A stretch of DNA of 12,286 bases. Source: JAJYTL01 sp046705265. Lineage in GTDB: Bacteria > Pseudomonadota > Alphaproteobacteria > Ferrovibrionales > Ferrovibrionaceae. Within the stretch, counting starts at the first letter, position 1. Every line of letters starts with the position of its first letter. The notes under the pieces are model-generated. The model had not been told where the DNA came from. It did no database searches and was given only the letters and a program-made list of their open reading frames with translations. The stretch lies in contig JBJKQL010000094.1 of assembly GCA_046705265.1 (NCBI GenBank), positions 1-12,286 on the forward strand, read 5' to 3'. Made by a program: the position numbers and the translations under genes. Below are positions 7,001-12,286 of the stretch, piece after piece.

Positions 7001-7100
7001 TTGAGTCCCATCTCCTTGCATCGATACAAAATTACGTCATGGAAACACCGGCGGACGTGATGCCGTTGATCCCATGCGTCCGAACTTGCAAAGACTAATA

Positions 7101-7122
7101 GGTTCCGAACCGGTTCCGAACC
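7101..7122. promoter_or_regulatory. Two abutting 11-bp palindromes, candidate tandem operator
   Basis: GGTTCCGAACC occurs twice without a gap (7101-7111 and 7112-7122). Each copy is a 5-bp inverted repeat around one central base, and the junction forms a second perfect palindrome, GAACCGGTTC (7107-7116). The 11-bp period puts equivalent bases on nearly the same face of the helix, as in cooperative regulator sites. A third half-site-like CCGAAC lies at 7080-7085. It is 204 bp before soeA. Confidence 0.5.
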
Positions 7123-7139
7123 GTCGCGGTGCTAAGCGG

Positions 7140-7316
7140 TCACCCTGTGTCGCGCGGGATTTCGGCTAAGGAAACGACAATTCGTGCAAGAGCCATCAGG
7201 AGATGCCGCCTCTCTACAATCGCGATTTTCAATTCATCAATGGAAGATGTCAAACTCACAAAAATTTCCGACTGGATCAGATGAATTGAATCCACCTCTA
7301 TGGGGCCACTAAACAT
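7140..7316 (-). CDS. Hypothetical 58-residue ORF divergent from soeA
   Basis: An ATG at 7314-7316 opens a 58-codon minus-strand frame ending in TGA at 7140-7142. The product reads like ordinary protein rather than GC-driven noise: Leu/Ile/Val-rich amphipathic helices (for example SSIDELKIAIVERRHLLMAL) with few Gly, Pro or Cys. The frame also continues upstream into antisense soeA, so it might be the 3' remnant of an older gene instead of a live small gene. There is no convincing Shine-Dalgarno sequence (GGGGCCCC precedes the ATG). I do not recognise a family. Its coding status is uncertain. Confidence 0.22.
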   Translation of the reverse strand: MFSGPIEVDSIHLIQSEIFVSLTSSIDELKIAIVERRHLLMALARIVVSLAEIPRDTG

Positions 7317-7324
7317 GGGGCCCC
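7302..7324 (+). promoter_or_regulatory. GC hairpin touching the soeA start codon
   Basis: GGGGCC (7302-7307) can pair with GGCCCC (7319-7324), leaving an 11-nt loop and one base before the ATG at 7326. The same stretch includes a direct repeat of ATGGGGCC (7300-7307 and 7315-7322) and the palindrome GGGGCCCC (7317-7324). No AGGAG-like site is present; only GGGG at 7317-7320 could serve. Translation of soeA may be controlled or weak, which is inference. Confidence 0.35.
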
Positions 7325-7325
7325 G

Positions 7326-10175
7326 ATGCCACGAGAGAAAATCGAATATTCGCAGGCCGTCGGCAATCAAGTCGCCTATACGACCTGCTACATGTGCGCC
7401 TGCCGATGCGGCATCAAGGTCCATCTGAAGGACGGCAAGCTCCGCTATATCGAGGGCAACCGAGACCATCCGGTCAACCGCGGCGTGCTCTGCGGCAAGG
7501 GATCTGCCGGCATCATGAACGTTCTGTCGCCTGCCCGGTTGCGCAAGCCGCTCAAGCGCATCGGGCCGCGCGGGGAGGGCAAGTTCGTCGAGATTGAATG
7601 GGAGGAAGCGCTTTCGATCGCGACCGAACGCTTTGCTCATATTCGCGCGACCGATCCCAATGGTCTCGCCTTCTTCACTGGCCGTGATCAGTCCCAGTCG
7701 CTCACCGGCTATTTCGCGCAAATGTTCGGCACCCGGAACTTCGCCGCCCATGGCGGGTTTTGCACGGTGAACATGGCGGCCGCCGGCCTCTATTCGGTGG
7801 GTGGCGCCTTCTGGGAGTTTGGGGAGCCCGATTGGGATCACGCCAAGCTATTCCTGATGATCGGCATTGCCGAGGACCACGATTCCAATCCGATCAAGCT
7901 TGGCCTCGGTAAGCTCAAAGAACGCGGCGCCAAAATCATCGCGGTTAACCCAGTTCGCACCGGCTACGCCGCGATCGCCGACGAGTTCGTCGGCATCACG
8001 CCGGGCACCGATGGACTGCTCATTTTGGCACTGATCCACTGCCTGCTCGAAAGCGGCCAGATTGATGCAGAATTTCTGGTCCGCCATACCAATGCCCACT
8101 ACCTCGTCATCGAGGCACCGGGGGCAGCCGATCACGGCCTCTTTGCGCGCGACCAGGCGGGCAGAGCGCTTGCCTGGGATCGTGCGACGGAAGGGCTCGT
8201 CCCTGCCGAGACAATCGACATCGATCCAGATCTGCTCGGTCGCTACATGCTTGACGATGGGCGGGCGGCGCGGCCGGCCTTCGCGTTGATGGCGGAACGG
8301 TACCTCGCTTCCGATTACGCGCCCGAGACTGTCGCCGAACGCTGCGGCGTGCCGGCCGAATCGATCCGCCGGATCGCCGCCGAAATCGCCGAGGTCGCCT
8401 TCAACCAGCCGGTCGTGCTGGAACAGCCCTGGACTGATACCAACGGTCGCCGCCACGCGACAATGGTCGGCCGTCCCGTCGCTATCCACGCGATGCGCGG
8501 CGTCTCCGCACATTCCAACGGGTTCCACACCTGCCGCGCGATCCATGTATTGCAGATGCTGATTGGAGCGGTGGATACGCCCGGCTCCTGGCGCTACAAA
8601 TCACCTTACCCGAAGCCGATTCCTGGCGGTCCTGCACCCGGCGGCAGGTTACGCAACGCCGACGGTTCGCTCTCCGGCGCGCCGCTCGGCTTCCCCAAAG
8701 GCCCCGAGGATTTGCTCGTCGACGAGGCCGGCGAGCCACTCCGCATCGACCGCGCCTATTCCTGGGAGGCGCCAATCGCGGTGCACGGTCTGATGCATCT
8801 CGCGGTCGGCGAAGCGCATGCTCAGACGCGCCAGAAGATCGACACGCTGCTGATCTACATGGCGAATGTCGCGTGGAACTCGGCGATGAACCCGGGCGAT
8901 GCAATGCACCTGCTGACCGACCGCAACCAGGACGGCAGCTACCGTATCCCGTTCGTGATCCTGGCCGATGCCTTCTTCTCCGAGACCGTGCCTTACGCCG
9001 ATCTCGTCCTGCCCGACACAACCTATCTCGAACGTTATGATTGCATCTCGCTGCTCGACCGCCCGATCGGCTCGGCGCACGGGCCTGCGGATGCGATCCG
9101 CGTCCCGGTGCTGATGCCCGACCGCGATGTCCGTCCCTTCCAGGACGTGCTGATCGAGCTCGCTGGCCGGCTTGGCTTGCCGCATTTCATCGATGCCGCC
9201 GGACGGCCACTCTACAGCTCCTATGCCGACTACATGGTGCGTCACGAGCGCAAGCCGGGTATCGGCCCGCTCGCAGGGTTTCGCGGTGAGGACGGCACCG
9301 CGATCGGCCGCGGCGCGCCGAACCCCGATCAACTACAACGCTATATCGAGAATCACAGCTTCTGGCGCCACCATCTGCCGGCCGAGCAGCTCTACTACAA
9401 ACACTCAAACCGCGCCTATCTTGAGGGCGCAAAGGCGATGGGGCTGATCGACGACGCGTCCAAGATTACGCTCCATCTCTACAGCGAGACACTGCAAAAA
9501 TTCCGCCTCGCGGCCGAGGGCCATGGCGCGGTACGGCCGCCTCAGCGGCTGCGTCAGCGTGTCGCGCGCTACATGGACCCACTGCCGATCTGGTACACGC
9601 CGATCGAAGAGACGCTAGTCGACCGCAACCTCTACCCGCTGCACGCGATCACCCAGCGACCAATGGCAATGTACCACTCCTGGGGCTCGCAGAATGCTTG
9701 GCTGCGCCAGATCCTTTCCGAGAATCGCCTCTACATGAACCGCTCTAGCGCCATCGCCTATGGAATCGCGGATGAAGACTGGGTTCGCGTCGAGAGCCGC
9801 AAGGGCTCGGTCAAATGCCGCGTGCGGTTGATGGAGAATGTCAATAAGGACACGGTCTGGACGTGGAACGCGATCGGCAAGCGTTCGGGTGCCTGGACAC
9901 TTGACAAAGATGCACCTGAATCCCGCACGGGATTCCTGCTCAATCACGTAATCTCGGAATACCTGCCGGAGGACGGCGAAGGCCGGCGCCTCTCGAACAG
10001 CGATCCCGTCACCGGCCAGGCCGCCTGGTTCGACCTTACCGTGAGCGTCGCGCGCTGCGAACCTGACGCTTCTGACGAAGTCGCGCCGCGCCCAGCCGCC
10101 ATCAAGCCGCCTTTCGAGCCCCACCATCCCAACATCCTGCGCTTCGGCGCCAAGGTCGGAAAGATGCCGCGATGA
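7326..10175 (+). CDS. soeA: Cytoplasmic sulfite dehydrogenase-type molybdopterin subunit SoeA
   Basis: A 949-residue catalytic subunit of the DMSO-reductase/complex iron-sulfur molybdoenzyme family, best matching SoeA, which oxidises sulfite to sulfate at a bis-MGD molybdenum centre. An N-terminal [4Fe-4S] site is complete: Cys21-x2-Cys24-x3-Cys28-x27-Cys56. Cys146 in HGGFCTVNM is the likely protein ligand to Mo (inferred by position). The MGD-binding regions follow, and the C-terminal domain beginning near GSQNAWLRQI is of the molydopterin dinucleotide-binding type. There is no twin-arginine signal, which fits a cytoplasmic enzyme and argues against periplasmic polysulfide, thiosulfate or DMSO reductases, the main alternatives. 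The ATG at 7326 is the only start between the upstream in-frame stop (7287-7289) and the Fe-S motif. The stop overlaps soeB by ATGA. Confidence 0.85.
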   Translation: MPREKIEYSQAVGNQVAYTTCYMCACRCGIKVHLKDGKLRYIEGNRDHPVNRGVLCGKGSAGIMNVLSPARLRKPLKRIGPRGEGKFVEIEWEEALSIATERFAHIRATDPNGLAFFTGRDQSQSLTGYFAQMFGTRNFAAHGGFCTVNMAAAGLYSVGGAFWEFGEPDWDHAKLFLMIGIAEDHDSNPIKLGLGKLKERGAKIIAVNPVRTGYAAIADEFVGITPGTDGLLILALIHCLLESGQIDAEFLVRHTNAHYLVIEAPGAADHGLFARDQAGRALAWDRATEGLVPAETIDIDPDLLGRYMLDDGRAARPAFALMAERYLASDYAPETVAERCGVPAESIRRIAAEIAEVAFNQPVVLEQPWTDTNGRRHATMVGRPVAIHAMRGVSAHSNGFHTCRAIHVLQMLIGAVDTPGSWRYKSPYPKPIPGGPAPGGRLRNADGSLSGAPLGFPKGPEDLLVDEAGEPLRIDRAYSWEAPIAVHGLMHLAVGEAHAQTRQKIDTLLIYMANVAWNSAMNPGDAMHLLTDRNQDGSYRIPFVILADAFFSETVPYADLVLPDTTYLERYDCISLLDRPIGSAHGPADAIRVPVLMPDRDVRPFQDVLIELAGRLGLPHFIDAAGRPLYSSYADYMVRHERKPGIGPLAGFRGEDGTAIGRGAPNPDQLQRYIENHSFWRHHLPAEQLYYKHSNRAYLEGAKAMGLIDDASKITLHLYSETLQKFRLAAEGHGAVRPPQRLRQRVARYMDPLPIWYTPIEETLVDRNLYPLHAITQRPMAMYHSWGSQNAWLRQILSENRLYMNRSSAIAYGIADEDWVRVESRKGSVKCRVRLMENVNKDTVWTWNAIGKRSGAWTLDKDAPESRTGFLLNHVISEYLPEDGEGRRLSNSDPVTGQAAWFDLTVSVARCEPDASDEVAPRPAAIKPPFEPHHPNILRFGAKVGKMPR

Positions 10176-10903
10176 CCCGTATTCCTGAGCCCCTCCCGGG
10201 CGCAAAGAAACTCGGCCTCGTCATTGATCTCGACACCTGCGTCGGATGCCACGCCTGCGCGGTAAACTGCAAGGAATGGAACACGGGGGGTCACTACGCA
10301 CCACTGCCCGACCTCGATCCCTACGGAAAGAAACCAGACGGCGTGTGGTTCAATCGCATCCACTCCTATGAGGCCGGCTGCGGTAGCACCAGCAAGACCG
10401 TCAACTTCCCCCGCTCCTGCCTGCACTGCGAGCAGCCGCAATGCGTAACCGTCTGTCCGACCGGCGCATCGTACAAGCGCGCCGAGGATGGGATCGTTCT
10501 CGTCGACACCGACATCTGCATCGGCTGCAAGCTCTGTTCCTGGGCCTGCCCCTATGGCGCACGCGAGTTCGATGAAGATCAGGGCGTGATGAAAAAATGC
10601 ACCCTCTGCATCGACCGTATCTATAACCAAACGCTGCCCGAGGCCGAGCGCGAACCCGCCTGTGTCGCCTCCTGCCCATCACGCGCCCGGCATTTCGGGG
10701 ACTTCAACGATCCCGACAGCAACGTCTCCAGACTCGTCACCGAACGGGGCGGCGTCGCGCCGATGCCCGAACTCGGCTATGCACCGGTCAACCGCTATCT
10801 GCCACCACGCAAGACGACAATCTCAAGCAAGCCGCTCGAACGGCCGGAGACCGGCGCAGGCCACGCGCTGCTCCGCATGCTCGACAAGGTGCTCTCACGG
10901 TGA
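10172..10903 (+). CDS. soeB: Electron-transfer iron-sulfur subunit SoeB (four [4Fe-4S] clusters)
   Basis: A 243-residue ferredoxin-like subunit that passes electrons from the molybdenum subunit to the membrane anchor. Sixteen Cys in four groups are visible: Cys23/26/29/33, Cys83/86/91/95, Cys116/119/122/126 and Cys143/146/164/168, enough for four [4Fe-4S] clusters as in DmsB, PsrB and SoeB. There is no signal peptide, matching a cytoplasmic SoeAB head. The C-terminal 40 residues are polar and basic and may contact the anchor. The ATG at 10172 overlaps the soeA stop, and its own stop overlaps the soeC GTG start, so the three subunits are translationally coupled. The Cys pattern alone does not separate sulfite oxidation from other CISM systems; the assignment leans on SoeA and SoeC. 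Confidence 0.9.
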   Translation: MTRIPEPLPGAKKLGLVIDLDTCVGCHACAVNCKEWNTGGHYAPLPDLDPYGKKPDGVWFNRIHSYEAGCGSTSKTVNFPRSCLHCEQPQCVTVCPTGASYKRAEDGIVLVDTDICIGCKLCSWACPYGAREFDEDQGVMKKCTLCIDRIYNQTLPEAEREPACVASCPSRARHFGDFNDPDSNVSRLVTERGGVAPMPELGYAPVNRYLPPRKTTISSKPLERPETGAGHALLRMLDKVLSR

Positions 10904-11832
10904 CCCCGGCAAGCTCCGTTCTCCTCCTCACCACGTTGACCGGGTTCGGCTATGGGTTGATCGCTTGGCTCGGCGCCCTTGCCGGTCTCGGCCTCCTGCC
11001 GCATGCGCGCTATTTCCTGCCGGTCGCGATCATGATTGGACTTGGTTTTTCCAGTGGCGGCCTCGTGGCCTCAATGCTGCACCTCGGCCATCCGGAACGC
11101 GCCTGGCGCGCTTTTAGCCAGTGGCGTTCGTCCTGGCTGTCGCGCGAGGGCGTGGCGGCGCTCGCAACCTTTCCGCCGGCGGTCGGCTTCGCCGGCCTCT
11201 GGTGGCTATTCGGCGCCGATGCAATGGCGACCCGCATCGCTGGGCTGCTCGCAGCGGCGCTCGGGCTCGTTACGATCTTCTGCACCGCGATGATCTACGC
11301 CAGCCTCAAACCAATCCGCCAATGGCACAACCCGCATACGCCGCTCGACCATCTGATCTATGCGGCATTCTCCGGTGCCGTGCTTCTCGCCACACTCTGG
11401 GCGATCTGGTTCGGGGCGGCCAAGGGGCTTGCGGTCACCGCCTTGATCACGGCTCTCGCGGCCTGCAGTGCGAAAATCGCGTACTGGCACTTCATCGACA
11501 CACAAAACCCAGAAGTTTCGCTCGCTTCCGCGACCGGGCTTTCCGCTTTCGGCACGGTGCGCCCGCTAGACCACCCTCACTTCACCGAGAACTACGTGCT
11601 GCGGGAGATGGGCTACCAGATCGCACGCAAGCATGCGGTGAAGCTTCGCCGCATCGCGGCCGGCCTCGCCTTCCTGATGCCCGCCCTATTCGCCCTGCTC
11701 GCCGCCTGCGGAATTTTGCCTGCTATCGCCACCATGGCAGCCACTTTCTCCGCTCTGGTTGGGCTCTTCGTCGAGCGCTGGCTCTTCTTTGCCGAGGCAA
11801 CCCACGTTTCGATCATCTATTACGGCCGGTGA
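10900..11832 (+). CDS. soeC: DmsC-family membrane anchor subunit SoeC
   Basis: A 310-residue integral membrane protein with about eight hydrophobic segments, the DmsC-type anchor that exchanges electrons with the quinone pool. Family features are HLGHPERAWRAFSQWRSSWLSREG (about residues 62-85, after the second helix), the HNPHTPLDH loop near the middle and the terminal ATHVSIIYYGR. A DmsC anchor with a Tat-less catalytic subunit is the arrangement described for SoeABC of phototrophic sulfur oxidisers. The start is GTG at 10900-10902, overlapping the soeB stop as GTGA; no better start lies nearby. The gene is intact. Electron flow would be sulfite to SoeA, SoeB, SoeC and quinone. Confidence 0.87.
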   Translation: MTPASSVLLLTTLTGFGYGLIAWLGALAGLGLLPHARYFLPVAIMIGLGFSSGGLVASMLHLGHPERAWRAFSQWRSSWLSREGVAALATFPPAVGFAGLWWLFGADAMATRIAGLLAAALGLVTIFCTAMIYASLKPIRQWHNPHTPLDHLIYAAFSGAVLLATLWAIWFGAAKGLAVTALITALAACSAKIAYWHFIDTQNPEVSLASATGLSAFGTVRPLDHPHFTENYVLREMGYQIARKHAVKLRRIAAGLAFLMPALFALLAACGILPAIATMAATFSALVGLFVERWLFFAEATHVSIIYYGR

Positions 11833-11847
11833 CAGCGATGGGCCATC

Positions 11848-11970
11848 ATGCACCGTCGGCCTTTTTCGCTCTCGGCTTGGTTATTAACCGCAGCTGTCAT
11901 GTTCGTCAGTGCCTTCCTATCGCTCCTGATCGCTCTTGCGGCACCGCTACGAACGGACATGCATGCCTAG
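11848..11970 (+). CDS. Possible 40-residue single-pass membrane peptide after soeC
   Basis: The ORF starts 15 nt after the soeC stop. Its product begins MHRRPF, has an uninterrupted hydrophobic stretch from about Trp11 to Ala32 (core ALLTAAV-like, then FLSLLIALAAP) and ends with a short polar tail. The basic N-terminus predicts N-in topology. Its position suggests an accessory peptide of the soe complex. Against it: no strong Shine-Dalgarno site, and a second ATG in another frame at 11838 begins its own hydrophobic start (GHHAPSAFFALGLVI), so this could be a frameshifted remnant of a longer small membrane protein. I do not recognise a family. Confidence 0.35.
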   Translation: MHRRPFSLSAWLLTAAVMFVSAFLSLLIALAAPLRTDMHA

Positions 11971-11980
11971 GAGAAAACCG

Positions 11981-12067
11981 ATGCTTGAACGACCCATCCG
12001 CGGCGTATCCTGGCTCCCATCTAAGCGCATCGAATGCTCTTGGATCGCACAGCGGCCCCCGTTTTAA
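11981..12067 (+). CDS. Possible 28-residue ORF with a strong ribosome-binding site
   Basis: AGGAG (11969-11973) lies 7 nt before the ATG at 11981, the best initiation site in this gap. It overlaps the stop codon of the preceding 40-codon ORF. The encoded peptide (MLERPIRGVSWLPSK at the start) is basic, contains two Trp and matches nothing I know. The good site on a tiny ORF could mean a leader peptide or the intact 5' end of a truncated gene. Confidence 0.2.
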   Translation: MLERPIRGVSWLPSKRIECSWIAQRPPF

Positions 12068-12133
12068 GCGGCTTGGCCGGGAGGTCATGCGAACTCGAGA
12101 GGACGTATCTTTTTATGAGAACAGAGTAAGATA

Positions 12134-12286
12134 ATGACAACCCGAACGTTTAACGGCAGCGCCGTTTCCGCCGGTATCGACGACAACGTTGTCCGCAAGG
12201 CGGAGATCATCATCAGTAACGTCCTGCGGGGCGGCGTGCTGCTCAGCGTCGCCGTCCTCCTCTTCGGCATCGGCGATTTCTTCCTT
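12134..12286 (+). CDS. DUF1634-like membrane protein, 5' part, runs off the right edge
   Basis: The first 51 codons are present. After a polar N-terminus come a short helix with Val-Val-Arg-Lys-Ala-Glu-Ile-Ile-Ile and then ISNVLRGGVLLSVAVLLFGI, the start of a transmembrane helix. The Ile-x-x-Val-Leu-Arg-Gly-Gly-Val-Leu-Leu-Ser pattern is what I recall from DUF1634 proteins, small multi-pass membrane proteins often encoded beside TauE/SafE-family sulfite exporters. The ATG at 12134 is the only start after an in-frame TGA at 12116-12118, and it overlaps a short upstream ORF stop. The Shine-Dalgarno sequence is poor. Given soeABC upstream, a role linked to sulfite or sulfur handling is plausible but unproven. 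The rest of the gene lies outside the window. Confidence 0.55.
   Translation, partial: MTTRTFNGSAVSAGIDDNVVRKAEIIISNVLRGGVLLSVAVLLFGIGDFFL

Larger units (their letters stand above)
6957..7325. promoter_or_regulatory. Upstream region of the soe operon
   Basis: This is 369 bp between gntR and soeA, in the same direction, and must hold the soe promoter unless gntR reads through. It contains tandem palindromes (7101-7122), a lower-GC stretch (about 7170-7300) with a 58-codon minus-strand ORF, and a GC hairpin directly before the soeA start. TACAAT at 7215-7220 resembles a -10 element, but no -35 lies at the right distance. I could not place the promoter with confidence. Confidence 0.5.
11833..12133. 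other. Gap between soeC and the DUF1634-like gene
   Basis: This 301-bp gap contains the 40-codon hydrophobic ORF (11848-11970), a 28-codon ORF with a strong Shine-Dalgarno site (11981-12067) and a 15-codon ORF (12087-12134) whose stop overlaps the next ATG as TAATG. GGCC at 11841-11844 and 11858-11861 with T5 after it (11862-11866) could form a very short stem, too weak to call a terminator. A decayed gene is as likely as a set of real small ORFs. Confidence 0.5.

Noticed and set aside
7848..9332. Long minus-strand ORFs antisense to soeA (7848-8546 and 8649-9332)
   Set aside because: Their codons mirror the strong third-position bias of soeA, the products match no family, and soeA is fully supported by motifs.
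7326..11832. Polysulfide/thiosulfate reductase or DMSO reductase instead of SoeABC
   Set aside because: The catalytic subunit has no twin-arginine signal and is paired with a DmsC-type anchor, which fits the cytoplasmic sulfite dehydrogenase best; the alternative is kept as a caveat.
11841..11866. GGCC stem followed by T5 after soeC as a rho-independent terminator
   Set aside because: The stem is only about 4 bp with a 13-nt loop, too weak to call.
11121..12134. A 337-codon plus-strand ORF overlapping soeC
   Set aside because: It is a shadow of soeC: Arg/Pro/His-rich, no family features, while the soeC frame has clear DmsC helices and motifs. Only its short tail after 11833 was considered separately.

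Overview
The window reads as proteobacterial chromosome, most likely alphaproteobacterial. That placement rests on gene families and layout (TRAP transporter, two-subunit aconitase X, SoeABC), not on any marker gene. No rRNA, tRNA, CRISPR array, transposase or phage gene is visible.

Left edge (1-826): no secure gene in 1-337, then a small zinc-type GFA-domain protein on the minus strand.

Middle (1101-5773, minus strand): a probable five-gene catabolic operon, read right to left. It holds aconitase X large (catalytic) subunit, aconitase X small (swivel) subunit, TRAP solute-binding protein DctP, small permease DctQ and large permease DctM. The two aconitase X genes overlap by 4 nt (ATGA), as do dctQ and dctM. 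A divergent HutC-type GntR regulator (6171-6956, plus strand) lies across a 397-bp spacer that holds operator-like palindromes. The simplest reading is a substrate-induced module: the TRAP system imports an organic acid or hydroxy/imino acid and the aconitase X enzyme acts on it, probably by dehydration. The substrate is not evident, and both aconitase X subunits appear to lack residues I recall as conserved in the family.

Right (7326-11832, plus strand): a tightly overlapping soeABC-type operon. It encodes a cytoplasmic molybdopterin/[4Fe-4S] catalytic subunit without a Tat signal, a four-cluster ferredoxin-like subunit and a DmsC-family membrane anchor. This is the architecture of the quinone-reducing cytoplasmic sulfite dehydrogenase. 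After it come about 300 bp with short ORFs, one a predicted 40-aa single-pass membrane peptide. A DUF1634-like membrane protein gene then begins and runs off the right edge. As I recall, DUF1634 genes often neighbour TauE/SafE sulfite exporters, which would fit a sulfite theme.

By eye the soe genes are richer in G+C than the TRAP/aconitase X block, so the two halves may have different histories. No complete undescribed system is proven here. The best leads are the divergent aconitase X/TRAP/GntR module, an intercistronic hairpin in front of dctP, tandem operator-like palindromes and a start-site hairpin before soeA, and the small ORFs after soeC.
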